A stretch of DNA of 64,000 bases from Crocinitomicaceae bacterium (GTDB lineage Bacteria; Bacteroidota; Bacteroidia; Flavobacteriales_D; Crocinitomicaceae): the NCBI GenBank assembly GCA_024643545.1, contig JAHEMR010000001.1:1-64000 (forward strand). The letters run 5' to 3'. Positions within the stretch are counted from its first letter, which is position 1. The number at the start of each line of letters is the position of its first letter. Positions 9,753-18,146 of the stretch are shown here, one piece after another. The position numbers and the translations under genes are program-made. The notes under the pieces were generated by a model. It saw only the letters and a program-made list of their open reading frames with translations, ran no database searches and was not told where the DNA came from.

Positions 9753-11945
9753 TTACTTCACGATAAACGGTAGTGTTATTTGACCATTTGAACTAACAAT
9801 GCGCAACTGATACATTCCACCAGCTAGTTCTTGTGTATTCATCATGACAAGGTTTTTACCTTCTTTGGCTTTCACCAAATGTTTTTGAATGATCTTACCG
9901 GAAAGGTCTATCATCGAAATAGTCAAATCCTCTGAATTAGGAAGATTAAATGAAACATTCAATTCTTCATCTGCAGGATTTGGGAACATTTCTAGTTGCG
10001 AGATTGCGGAATATTCAACGATGCCATTCACGATTTCATTCGATGGACTTCCATTATACAAATTAATGTCATCTAGGTAAATGTTGTTACCGCCCTCTCC
10101 TTCAAAACGGAATTTAACTCTAAATTTATCTGTAAAATAGCTACTAGTCACATTCGTCATATGAACAGTTACCCATTCCGTTTGATCAGTAGGTTTCCAG
10201 GAAGTAGTCGAGGTCAAAGTGGAAAGTTGGTTGCCTTGGATTGTTTTGCGTTGAATCCAATCAGCTCCACAATCTCCGGAAATAAACACTTTTAAATACT
10301 CATAATTTGCCGCTAATACTTTACGGTACGCATAGCGGAAACTTAATGTTACAGTTCCAGAAGTAGGCACTGTAGATAAATCAATTTGTGAGGATGTTAA
10401 CTCATCAACATTCGCAGTTCCTTGTCCAAAATTCATCAATTTTGCACATTTCGCACCAGTGTATGCAGTAGTTGGTTCGATTGTCCAAGCGTTATTTGCG
10501 GATGATGTAAATACATCCCATTGTTGGATATTCGACAAACTTGAATAATCCTCAAATCCCTCCCAGAATGGCAAAGTAGCTGGCGTATTCAGGACATGAA
10601 TAAAATTGTTTTTGATCTCGCTATCAGATAACGTTCCATCAGTGGCTGTTAATTGAACAGTGTAAAGTCCCGGTGTGTCAAAAATAACCGTTGGATTTTG
10701 ACTCGTTGCAGTATTACCATTAGAGAAAGACCATCCTGTCGACGGGGTAATTGACCATGTCCACCCATTTGCTACGTTATATGAATCATCAGAAAAGGTG
10801 ATTTCATCTCCATTACAAACAGTTGTTTTATCTGCTGTAAATTCTGCTTTACACAAATAAAGAACGCCATTCGCTCCAACTGCTGCGAGATTCGCTGCAG
10901 ACCAAACATTCGCACGACCTGTATTTGTTGATTGCAAAGCGGTTCTCATTCTTGTCCGTTGTCCTTGGGTAAACATTTTAGAACAATAAGAATAATCCAT
11001 GTAGTTTTCTACATTATCACGGATATCAAATCCCCAGTAAGCGTTGTCGTTACTGCATGTGTTGGAATTCAATAAACATGCTGAAACGCCAATACATGTT
11101 GGAGTATCTTGTACTTGATCCCCGTTCCCAGAACAACTGGAAGCTGTTCCCGGGTTGTTGTTTGAACCCCAAGTATGAGATAAGTTTAACCAGTGTCCAA
11201 CTTCATGAGTTAAAGTACGACTTGTACCTACGGAACTAGTGCCAATTGAACCGACATAATCGTGCAATACCCAAATTCCATTTGTCATTTGATTCGCTGC
11301 GAAACTTGAAGGATTAAATGTGTATCCAGCAGCACCTCCAATATCACCACAAATGAACACGTTCAAGTATTTATTACCCGGCCATTGCCCTTGATATACA
11401 TCATTTCCTGCGATAATTGCGTCTACTTGATTGTTTCCAACGCTACCATCATAACTAATGGTATTGTACGTACGCGTAATTCCTTTAAAGCATGTTCCAT
11501 CTGGTGCCTTTGTAGCTAAAACAAATTCAACTTCAATGTCCGCAGGCATTCCTGCAAAATCCGGGTGAACATTTGCGGTATCCGCATTTTGTTTTCTATA
11601 ATCTCTATTTAAGATGGCCAATTCATCTAAAATTTGTTCATCCGAAATATTTTCAACACCGTTCATGTGAAGCACATGGAAAACAACTGGAATTTTGTAA
11701 ATAGTCGCTTTTTCAGTCCCCCCTTTTTTGGAAAGCATTTCAAATTCCGCATCATCCAATTCTTTGGCTTTTACATAGGCAGGATTCTTCATGAGCTCGG
11801 CCTGTTTTTTATGTTGGATGCAATATTCGATGGTTTCCCCTTGGCGCATATTTCCTGGGTCTGGAACGCGTTTTTGTTGAGCAAAACCATTCATTGAAAT
11901 GGTGAAAATTGATAAAAAAGCAAGGAGTAATTGTCTTTTTTTCAT
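9753..11945 (-). CDS. Secreted M43-family zinc metalloprotease with PKD and T9SS type A sorting domain
   Basis: This is a predicted secreted protease of the pappalysin/M43 (metzincin) type. From the ATG at 11945 it has 730 residues: a signal peptide (about 1-22, ending GFA before QQ) and a zinc motif HEVGHWLNLSH at about 247-257 with three His ligands and a downstream Met-turn, NYMDYS. A PKD-like domain follows (CNGDEITFSD ... PGLYTVQLTATDG), then a jelly-roll/MAM-like segment, and a C-terminal type A sorting domain (MFPNPADEELNVSF ... GGMYQLRIVSSNGQ). An upstream in-frame ATG at 11999 would add 18 residues before the signal peptide and is less likely. The T9SS would export it and remove the C-terminal domain. 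The substrate is unknown. Confidence 0.93.
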   Translation of the reverse strand: MKKRQLLLAFLSIFTISMNGFAQQKRVPDPGNMRQGETIEYCIQHKKQAELMKNPAYVKAKELDDAEFEMLSKKGGTEKATIYKIPVVFHVLHMNGVENISDEQILDELAILNRDYRKQNADTANVHPDFAGMPADIEVEFVLATKAPDGTCFKGITRTYNTISYDGSVGNNQVDAIIAGNDVYQGQWPGNKYLNVFICGDIGGAAGYTFNPSSFAANQMTNGIWVLHDYVGSIGTSSVGTSRTLTHEVGHWLNLSHTWGSNNNPGTASSCSGNGDQVQDTPTCIGVSACLLNSNTCSNDNAYWGFDIRDNVENYMDYSYCSKMFTQGQRTRMRTALQSTNTGRANVWSAANLAAVGANGVLYLCKAEFTADKTTVCNGDEITFSDDSYNVANGWTWSITPSTGWSFSNGNTATSQNPTVIFDTPGLYTVQLTATDGTLSDSEIKNNFIHVLNTPATLPFWEGFEDYSSLSNIQQWDVFTSSANNAWTIEPTTAYTGAKCAKLMNFGQGTANVDELTSSQIDLSTVPTSGTVTLSFRYAYRKVLAANYEYLKVFISGDCGADWIQRKTIQGNQLSTLTSTTSWKPTDQTEWVTVHMTNVTSSYFTDKFRVKFRFEGEGGNNIYLDDINLYNGSPSNEIVNGIVEYSAISQLEMFPNPADEELNVSFNLPNSEDLTISMIDLSGKIIQKHLVKAKEGKNLVMMNTQELAGGMYQLRIVSSNGQITLPFIVK

Positions 11946-12042
11946 AAATGTATAGTTTCTAGCAAAATAGTTCAGCGCTAAAATTAGTGAATTATTCACT
12001 ATTTCACAATTAATTCAACTAACGAGGACATCATAAATGACA

Positions 12043-12077
12043 TTTGTTTCAGCGTACTTGATATTTAACTAATTTTG
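12043..12077 (+). promoter_or_regulatory. Promoter of acyl-CoA thioesterase gene
   Basis: TTTG at 12043-12046, a 23 bp spacer and a perfect TAATTTTG at 12070-12077. The box ends 5 bp before the ATG at 12083, again suggesting a leaderless transcript. The spacer is at the long end of the accepted range. Confidence 0.55.
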
Positions 12078-12082
12078 TCCGT

Positions 12083-12598
12083 ATGAAAGCAGTTAAAGCA
12101 TGCGATACCTTATCGATTTCAACGAAAGTGGTATTACCGAATGACACGAATACATTAGGGAATTTATTTGGAGGTCAACTATTAGCTTGGATGGATGTCA
12201 TTGCAAGTGTTGCGGCTCACAGACATTGTAAACGCGTTGTTGTGACAGCATCGGTAAACAATGTTTCCTTTCAGAAACCGATTAACCATGCATCGATTGT
12301 TACGTTAGAAGCTAAAGTTTCTCGCGCGTTTAATTCTTCCATGGAAATATTTGTGGATGTGTTCGTTGAAGACAACCTGACTGGAGCGAAAGAAAAATGC
12401 AATGAAGCTATTTATACGTTTGTCGCTGTGGATCAAAATGGTGGGCCTATACAAGTGCCAGAACTAATCCCAGAAACTGCAGAGGAAATTGAACGTTTTG
12501 AAGGAGCGCTTAGACGAAAACAACTGAGTTTGATTTTAGCAGGGAAGATGAAACCAACTGAAGCGACCGAATTAAAAAAACTATTTTTAGAGGATTAG
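12083..12598 (+). CDS. Acyl-CoA thioesterase, hotdog fold
   Basis: It hydrolyses acyl-CoA to free fatty acid and CoA. The 171-residue protein matches the YciA/BACH class of hotdog thioesterases. The segment NDTNTLGNLFGGQLLAWMD carries the family Asn and the GG-helix with its catalytic Asp, and VTASVNNVSFQKPI forms the core strand after it. The C-terminal tail (RFEGALRRKQLSLILAGKM) is a helix typical of the family in Bacteroidota. The final TAG overlaps the stop codon of the convergent glycosyltransferase gene. Chain-length preference cannot be read from the sequence. Confidence 0.9.
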   Translation: MKAVKACDTLSISTKVVLPNDTNTLGNLFGGQLLAWMDVIASVAAHRHCKRVVVTASVNNVSFQKPINHASIVTLEAKVSRAFNSSMEIFVDVFVEDNLTGAKEKCNEAIYTFVAVDQNGGPIQVPELIPETAEEIERFEGALRRKQLSLILAGKMKPTEATELKKLFLED

Positions 12599-13581
12599 TT
12601 TTTTTCGATGCTGAGCGCTATTGCTTCGGCATCCTGCATTGTCATACAATGAAAGTGTTTTTTCGGACAATCCTGGTGCCCAATTTTTGAACAAGGACGA
12701 CAAGAAAGTCCTTCTACCTGAAAAATTTTATCGGTTTTTATACCTTGTGGCCTATATGGACTCATGCCAAAATCTGGCGTTGTATTTCCCCAAATTGAAA
12801 TAACTTGAATGTCAAAACAGGCTGCAATGTGCATCATTCCAGTATCGTTTGTCAATAAACTTTTTGCTTGAGAAACAACACTTGCAGATTCCAAAATAGA
12901 CAACTTTCCGCACGTATTAACGAGGACATTCGATGGGCAATTATCAACTAACCAATCACCTATTTCACGGTCCATTTCCCCACCAATAATTAGGAATTGG
13001 CAATCTGTTTTTCGAAATATCTCGAGCCATTTCTCCTTCGGAACTCGTTTCGTTTTAAACTGCGCACCAATTGCAACCGCTACAAAAGAACCAGTTAACA
13101 TAGGGAATCTTTCTTGGATGTTTACGTTGCTCGAGGTTGGAATAACAAACTTATTATTTGTTTGACCAACTGCATTTATGCCCAAGACGTTTAACGTTTT
13201 CAAGTAACGGTCAACCACGTGAACATTGGGTAATGTATTTATTTTAAAGCGTGTAAAAAGCCATTTGCGTAAATTCAATTTATCAAAACGCGAAATTTTT
13301 GCCGGAATACCTAGTGTTAACCTCCGTGTTCTTAAATTATTATGTAAATCAATTATGAAGTCAAACCCTTCACTTTTAATTTCTCTTTTGAATGAAGAAA
13401 ATGAATTAGAAAGAAAATGAAATTTGTGAATTCCCTCAGCACCAAGTAGTAATGATTCGAAACTTTTTTTACTCGCAAAATGGATCTTCGCATCCGGAAA
13501 AGCCTCCCGTATTGCATTAACTACAGGGAAGGTGAGAACGATATCTCCGATAGAACTAAACCGAATAAGTAGTATTTTCAA
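12595..13581 (-). CDS. Glycosyltransferase family 9 (ADP-heptose:LPS heptosyltransferase-like)
   Basis: A GT9-family enzyme, probably building the LPS core on the inner face of the inner membrane. At 328 residues it begins MKILLIRFSSIGDIVLTFPV, the family N-terminus with the acceptor-binding loop. It carries NDTGMMHIAACFDIQVISIWG, the nucleotide-sugar binding region, and a C-terminal Cys-rich patch (CRPCSKIGHQDCPKKHFHC). The start codon is TTG: no ATG lies between it and an upstream in-frame stop, and the family N-terminus starts exactly there. A TAATTTTG box at 13621-13614 overlaps the stop of the preceding gene. Whether it transfers heptose or another sugar is not decided by sequence alone. 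Confidence 0.88.
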   Translation of the reverse strand: MKILLIRFSSIGDIVLTFPVVNAIREAFPDAKIHFASKKSFESLLLGAEGIHKFHFLSNSFSSFKREIKSEGFDFIIDLHNNLRTRRLTLGIPAKISRFDKLNLRKWLFTRFKINTLPNVHVVDRYLKTLNVLGINAVGQTNNKFVIPTSSNVNIQERFPMLTGSFVAVAIGAQFKTKRVPKEKWLEIFRKTDCQFLIIGGEMDREIGDWLVDNCPSNVLVNTCGKLSILESASVVSQAKSLLTNDTGMMHIAACFDIQVISIWGNTTPDFGMSPYRPQGIKTDKIFQVEGLSCRPCSKIGHQDCPKKHFHCMTMQDAEAIALSIEKN

Positions 13582-13613
13582 ACGTTCCTGTGTTAAATAG
13601 TACTCCGAAAGGA

Positions 13614-13621
13614 CAAAATTA
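13614..13621 (-). promoter_or_regulatory. -7 box upstream of GT9 gene
   Basis: Exact TAATTTTG on the minus strand, overlapping the stop codon of the upstream membrane-protein gene, about 32 bp before the TTG start. It would let the glycosyltransferase be transcribed separately from the DUF349 operon. Confidence 0.45.
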
Positions 13622-14287
13622 CTTTTGAGTTGTATTTTGGAAAAGTACCCGATTTGGATCTAATTGTGCTTCTAGACTGGTGAAAAATGCCGAGCGTTCG
13701 CTTATTTCTACACAATCAATTGGGAATGATAATTGAAGTTCTTGGATGTAATCGAAATAAATAGTTTGTTGGCTCACGCTTACTTTTCGAAGGCCAGCAA
13801 GGTAAATTAAAATAATTTCACGATCGCTAACAAGTATGGCTTTTGACGTTACTCCTACCCTAAAGTTATTTTTCACATTCACCATTAAGAAGACCATGGA
13901 CTCTATAGCGAAAAAGATTAATACCGCGCTTATGAATAGCGTTTGTTCTGATACATAATTATAGGCAAAAGCAAGGAAAATCATTACGATTGATTCTATT
14001 GATGTGTAAAGTATCACACGTTGTTTGCGCTCACGACTGATGGTGCCGTTCCAAGCAAATTTCGCTGTTTTTGAGGTCATAAAAACGCCCATCCAACGGC
14101 GAACGGAACGACGTAAACTGATGATTGCGTAAAGCAAGCCAAGGCCTAGAAAAATTTCAAATCGATACATTAAATTAGCTCCCGTGGTATTCAGAAAATC
14201 AATGGGTAAATCGAAGCCAACAAAAACCGACAATAACATTGTTGGAAATGTGACCACCAATAACAGCACATTGATAAAACTATTCAT
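13619..14287 (-). CDS. Membrane protein of unknown function with PH-like C-terminal half
   Basis: I do not recognise a named family. The 222-residue protein has hydrophobic segments at about residues 5-25, 40-57, 90-110 and 115-137, then a soluble part rich in beta strands (GVTSKAILVSDREIILIYL ... KVSVSQQTIYFDYIQELQL). That resembles the layout of small bacterial PH-domain membrane proteins, but this is only an impression. The ATG overlaps the end of the DUF349 gene by 8 bp, so translation is probably coupled to it. The role is unknown. Confidence 0.72.
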   Translation of the reverse strand: MNSFINVLLLVVTFPTMLLSVFVGFDLPIDFLNTTGANLMYRFEIFLGLGLLYAIISLRRSVRRWMGVFMTSKTAKFAWNGTISRERKQRVILYTSIESIVMIFLAFAYNYVSEQTLFISAVLIFFAIESMVFLMVNVKNNFRVGVTSKAILVSDREIILIYLAGLRKVSVSQQTIYFDYIQELQLSFPIDCVEISERSAFFTSLEAQLDPNRVLFQNTTQK

Positions 14288-15989
14288 TTGGAATTAATTT
14301 AAGTTTTTGTTTCAATTGTTGAATTCGTTCTTGAGCGTGCTTCACTTTTTTGTCCACGTCTGCTCTTAAAGCATCTGCTCCCTTCGATTTAGCAAAGAAT
14401 CCAAGGTTGTTCTCTAACAACATCATTTCTTTATTCAGAAGGTCAATTTGCTTACGGATTTCATTTTTCTCCGCTTGAAATAATCTGACACGGTCTGGAC
14501 TAGATTCCAAGTTATCTAATTTCGCTTTGAACAGGATGTTTTCTTTTTCTTGACCTTCTAATTTCAACGCCGCATATTTTTCATCAATGGCTTTTTTGAA
14601 ATTTTGATAGACCGTATTTTTATCCTTCATGGGAACTTGTCCCAACTCATTGAATCTATTTTGGAACGCTCTTAAAGTGGCAATTGCTTCTTGTTTATCC
14701 GCTGGAACAACCCAATTCTGCACTTCTGAAATCAACTCGTTTTTTGCCGTGAGATTAGAAGCATTCGCGTCATCTTGTACTTTAAAGTGAGCTTCTTTAG
14801 CCTCAAAAAAGACATTGCAAGCGCCTCTGAATTCGGTCCATAATTTATTCTCAAAACGATGTCCAGCATTTCCAGACTCTTTCCATCTTTTTTGAAGTTG
14901 AATCAATTTTTCTGATGTGCTTTTCCACTCTTTGGAGTGACTTAACGCTTTTGCTTCCTCGATTAGTTTTCGTTTTTTATCTGCAACATCCTTGAACTTA
15001 CTTTCAATGTCCTTTGAGAATTCTTTCTTCGCTTGAAAAAATACATCGCACTGTTTGCGGAAATCCTGGTAAACTAATTCATTTTCCTTTCGAGAACCGA
15101 ATCCTATTTTTTTCCATGCCTCTTGAAAACCTAAAACTTCTTTTGTTTTTTGTTCCCAATCTTTAGCGGAAGTAACTTCAACAAGGCTTTCATTAACAGC
15201 AATTAACTTTTCAATGAGTGCCTTTTTCGCGTCAATATTTTCTTTTAAAACGACTCTTTGTTGCTCGTAGTGTTCATTGAATTTATCGTAAACTGCGCGA
15301 ACAGTTTCCCAATAAGCATTCTTCAACGATTCCCATTCTTCATTTTGAACTGGACCAATTTCTTCCCACTCATCTTGAAGGGAACGAAGACTTGCCTCTG
15401 CTTCACGAACGGGTAGATTCGCCGTTCGAAGTTGTTTTAATTTAAAGATAAGTGCCTCTTTCAGCTGCTGATTACGTTTATAATCGTGTTCTTTTAATTC
15501 TTTGTATATTTTTATGTTATAAAAGAAAATCTCAAGTAATCGAGAATACTCCTTTTGTAATGCCTCTCGTTTATCACGTGGAATGTCCCCAACCTTTTTC
15601 CAATTTTCATGGATTTCCTTGTAGGCATTGAAGGCCGTTCCGATTTTCTCCTCGTTTTCGATTACATCTTTTAAACGTTCAACGAGCGCTTTCTTCTGTT
15701 TTAAATTTTCATTTTCAAGTGCCGTTTTTAACTCCACCTGTTTTTTTCTTTTTTCTTGAAATGACTTGTAAACATCAAAAAAAGCTTCTTTCACGGGAGT
15801 ATAATCGAATTCCTCATAGCTTGATCCTTGATCCGCGGCTTCAAGTCTTTTTACTTGCTCCACACGTTCAGCCTCAATCATGAAATCTTCAAATTCCTGA
15901 CGAAGTTCTGATGCATCTCTTCCGAGTCCGATTAAATCCTCTGCAGATTCTAATAATTGTATTTTTTCTTGAAAGTTAGTGAGTTCCAT
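14280..15989 (-). CDS. DUF349 repeat protein
   Basis: A 569-residue, highly charged, helical protein with five DUF349 repeats. Each is marked by a Trp (or Phe) and Gly core: ENWKKVGDIP, DEWEEIGPVQ, EAWKKIGFGS, KRWKESGNAG and NRFNELGQVP. The C-terminal 90 residues look like a coiled coil (QKENILFKAKLDNLE ... IQQLKQKLKL). There is no signal peptide, so it is cytoplasmic. The molecular function of DUF349 proteins is not established in this phylum. Its ATG overlaps the stop of the PfkB gene by one base (TAATG on the minus strand) and it overlaps the next gene, so the three are translated as a coupled unit. Confidence 0.9.
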   Translation of the reverse strand: MELTNFQEKIQLLESAEDLIGLGRDASELRQEFEDFMIEAERVEQVKRLEAADQGSSYEEFDYTPVKEAFFDVYKSFQEKRKKQVELKTALENENLKQKKALVERLKDVIENEEKIGTAFNAYKEIHENWKKVGDIPRDKREALQKEYSRLLEIFFYNIKIYKELKEHDYKRNQQLKEALIFKLKQLRTANLPVREAEASLRSLQDEWEEIGPVQNEEWESLKNAYWETVRAVYDKFNEHYEQQRVVLKENIDAKKALIEKLIAVNESLVEVTSAKDWEQKTKEVLGFQEAWKKIGFGSRKENELVYQDFRKQCDVFFQAKKEFSKDIESKFKDVADKKRKLIEEAKALSHSKEWKSTSEKLIQLQKRWKESGNAGHRFENKLWTEFRGACNVFFEAKEAHFKVQDDANASNLTAKNELISEVQNWVVPADKQEAIATLRAFQNRFNELGQVPMKDKNTVYQNFKKAIDEKYAALKLEGQEKENILFKAKLDNLESSPDRVRLFQAEKNEIRKQIDLLNKEMMLLENNLGFFAKSKGADALRADVDKKVKHAQERIQQLKQKLKLIPNE

Positions 15990-16909
15990 TATAGGTTCAT
16001 TTCAAAGTTGGACAATTTCACGAATTGACTAATTCGATGATTAATATCTTCAATGGTAATTTCAGTTAGTCTTTGTGTTCCGAATTTCTCTACACAAAAT
16101 GAGGCTAAAGCAGATCCTGCAATAATTGCGCGCTTCATGTTCTCAAAAGACGAGTCGTTTGTTGCTGCCAAATATCCCATAAATCCACCAGCAAACGTAT
16201 CACCAGCTCCTGTTGGATCAAACACTTCCTCCAAAGGTAAAGCAGGTGCAAAGAAAATATTTTCTTCATGAAACAATAATGCTCCATGCTCACCTTTCTT
16301 GATGATTAAGGTTTTTGGACCCATATCACGAATGATTTTAGCGGCACGAACCAACGAATATTCTTTCGAAAGTTGTCTTGCTTCTTCATCGTTAATGATC
16401 AGAATGTCCACGTGCTTCATCGTTTCCTTCAAATCGTCCAAAGCAATATCCATCCAAAAATTCATGGTGTCCATCGCAATTAACTTTGGACGTTTTTCCA
16501 TGCGATTAATTACCGTTAATTGTACCTGCGGACTCAAATTACCTAGCATTAAATAATCTGCATTTTGACAGACCTCAGGAACGATTGGATCGAATGTTCC
16601 AAGAACATTTAATTCTGTTACTAATGTGTCGCGGGAGTTCATGTCATTGTGGTACTTTCCTGACCAAAAGAATGTTTTTTCTCCTGTTTTAATTTGTACA
16701 CCATCAATATTCACCCCGCGTGAAGTTAAATATGACAATGTTTCATTCGGAAAATCTTCTCCTACTACAGATATAAGACCTTGCTCCTTCGCGAAAAACG
16801 ATGAAGCCAAAGAAATAAATGTTCCAGCTCCTCCAACGATTTTATCCGTTTTTCCAAACGGTGTTTCAATAGCGTCAAACGCTACACTTCCAACAGTTAC
16901 TAACTTCAT
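15989..16909 (-). CDS. PfkB-family carbohydrate/nucleoside kinase
   Basis: A ribokinase-fold kinase of 306 residues that phosphorylates a sugar or nucleoside with ATP. Signature 1 is GGAGTFISLASSFF near residue 30. Signature 2, the anion hole with the catalytic Asp, is DPTGAGDTFAGGFMGYLA. The start is the ATG at 16909; the frame can be opened at a TTG two codons further up (16915), but MKLVTVGSVAFDAI is the natural N-terminus. A perfect TATCTTTG box lies 17 bp upstream. The substrate cannot be assigned; adenosine, inosine and ribose are all possible for this subgroup. Confidence 0.92.
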   Translation of the reverse strand: MKLVTVGSVAFDAIETPFGKTDKIVGGAGTFISLASSFFAKEQGLISVVGEDFPNETLSYLTSRGVNIDGVQIKTGEKTFFWSGKYHNDMNSRDTLVTELNVLGTFDPIVPEVCQNADYLMLGNLSPQVQLTVINRMEKRPKLIAMDTMNFWMDIALDDLKETMKHVDILIINDEEARQLSKEYSLVRAAKIIRDMGPKTLIIKKGEHGALLFHEENIFFAPALPLEEVFDPTGAGDTFAGGFMGYLAATNDSSFENMKRAIIAGSALASFCVEKFGTQRLTEITIEDINHRISQFVKLSNFEMNL

Positions 16910-16926
16910 ATACAAAAAATTCGTTG

Positions 16927-16934
16927 CAAAGATA
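16927..16934 (-). promoter_or_regulatory. -7 box of the PfkB/DUF349 operon
   Basis: Exact TATCTTTG on the minus strand, 17 bp before the PfkB ATG and just downstream of the xerC stop codon. No clear -33 TTTG is visible. Confidence 0.5.
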
Positions 16935-16960
16935 TAGAATTTCAGACAGGGACTCTAGAA

Positions 16961-17842
16961 CTATTTTGATTTCTGCATCCCTCGCGGATGTGCTTGCGCA
17001 TAAACAGCAGTTAGTTGGGCAAAGGAGTTGTGTGTGTACACTTGCGTTGCCGACAAATTTGCGTGACCCAGTAAGTCTTTCAGCGTTTCTAATCCTGTTC
17101 CTCGGTTCAATAAATGTGTTGCAAATGTATGACGAAGTACGTGAGGACTTTTTTTATCGGAAGTCGTCAGTGTTCCTAAAATGGAATTGATTTTTCGGTA
17201 AACCATGGATGGGTATAAGTCCAGGCCATTTTCTCGAGTAAAAAGTTTTAATGAATCGATGTTCATCTTTTTTTTCATCGTGCGAAACAATTGAATTGTT
17301 TGGCTAAGTTGGTTTGAAATGGGGATTAAGCGCTCTTTGCTGCGTTTTCCGAGGACTTTGATGTGTTGTTCGCTCACATCTGAATCCTTTAAGCCTATAA
17401 GTTCGCTCAAACGAATTCCCGTCTGGTAAAATAGTTCGAAGATTAATTCGTCTCGAACACCGTTAAAATCTGTCGAAAAGAGTGAACTTGTTTTTGTTGA
17501 ATCCAGTTCTGATTCTTTGACAAAAACAGGTAAGCGTTTTTCGTTTTTTGGACCTTGAATTTTAGCCAGTGGGTTGGTCGTGATTTGACCTTCTTTTCTC
17601 AACCATTTAAAATAAGTTCTCAACGAAGCTAATTTTCGATTGACACTTCGGTTGCTCATCCCTTCATCAATTAGTTGAACAATCCAACCGCGAACGAGGA
17701 AGGTATTTACTTCTTGTAGGTCCCGGAGTCCTTTTAAATCAGCAAATTCGATGAATTGCTGTACATCATGCTCGTACGCTCCAATGGTGTGTGGGGAGTA
17801 TCTTTTTTCAAAAGAAAGGTATTGGATAAAATGTTCGAGCAT
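16961..17842 (-). CDS. Tyrosine recombinase XerC/XerD-like
   Basis: A site-specific recombinase of 293 residues, the normal length for Xer proteins that resolve chromosome dimers at dif. It has the N-terminal SAM-like core-binding domain (about 1-90) and the catalytic domain with all six active-site residues: R144 (TGIRLSEL), K166, H234 and R237 (HVLRHTF), H260 (LLGHANL) and nucleophile Y269 (QVYTH). There is no integrase-type extra domain and no att-like repeat or cargo around it, so this is the housekeeping enzyme. I cannot separate XerC from XerD. It starts immediately behind the bS21 terminator hairpin. Confidence 0.93.
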   Translation of the reverse strand: MLEHFIQYLSFEKRYSPHTIGAYEHDVQQFIEFADLKGLRDLQEVNTFLVRGWIVQLIDEGMSNRSVNRKLASLRTYFKWLRKEGQITTNPLAKIQGPKNEKRLPVFVKESELDSTKTSSLFSTDFNGVRDELIFELFYQTGIRLSELIGLKDSDVSEQHIKVLGKRSKERLIPISNQLSQTIQLFRTMKKKMNIDSLKLFTRENGLDLYPSMVYRKINSILGTLTTSDKKSPHVLRHTFATHLLNRGTGLETLKDLLGHANLSATQVYTHNSFAQLTAVYAQAHPRGMQKSK

Positions 17843-17845
17843 AAA

Positions 17846-17867
17846 AAAAGGAGCTTGCGCTCCTTTT
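17846..17867 (-). terminator. Intrinsic terminator after rpsU
   Basis: A 9 bp perfect stem (AAAAGGAGC / GCTCCTTTT) with a 4-base loop, followed on the minus strand by a run of seven T. It lies 22 bp after the rpsU stop and ends only 3 bp before the xerC start codon. Confidence 0.85.
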
Positions 17868-17889
17868 CAACGAATATTTTGAACAAATG

Positions 17890-18081
17890 TTACAATTCAG
17901 CTGACTGCATTCTTTGTTTGTAAGCAGCTCGTATGATCTCCTGACGACGGGAAACAGATGGTTTAATAAACTCTTTGCGTCCACGTAATTGCTTCATCAT
18001 ATTTGTTTTCTCGTACTTTTTCTTGTACTTCTTCAAAGCTCTTTCGATGTTTTCGCCTTCTTTAATTGGAATGATCAACAT
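17890..18081 (-). CDS. rpsU: 30S ribosomal protein bS21
   Basis: A 63-residue basic protein of the small ribosomal subunit, sitting near the 3' end of 16S rRNA. The N-terminus MLIIPIKEGENIERALKKYK and the central KKYEKT, RGRKEF and RRQEIIRAAYKQR segments are typical. It has its own strong promoter (18113-18143) and its own terminator, so it is a single-gene transcript of about 200 bases. The leader before the ATG (about 32 bases) is A/T-rich with no purine-rich Shine-Dalgarno sequence. Confidence 0.95.
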   Translation of the reverse strand: MLIIPIKEGENIERALKKYKKKYEKTNMMKQLRGRKEFIKPSVSRRQEIIRAAYKQRMQSAEL

Positions 18082-18112
18082 ATGTTATAATTTACATTTA
18101 AACTTAGGTGGG

Positions 18113-18143
18113 CAAAGATAGGACATTAATCCTAATTCACAAA
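18113..18143 (-). promoter_or_regulatory. Strong promoter of rpsU
   Basis: On the minus strand: TTTG (18143-18140), a 19 bp spacer and TATCTTTG (18120-18113). Both elements match the Bacteroidota sigma-A consensus exactly. This is the cleanest promoter in the window and fits a highly expressed ribosomal gene. Confidence 0.8.
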
Positions 18144-18146
18144 AAA

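Noticed and set aside
16961..17842. Tyrosine recombinase as a sign of an integrated element
   Set aside because: It has Xer length and motifs, no flanking att-like repeats, no cargo or tRNA gene, and housekeeping neighbours; it is a chromosomal Xer protein.
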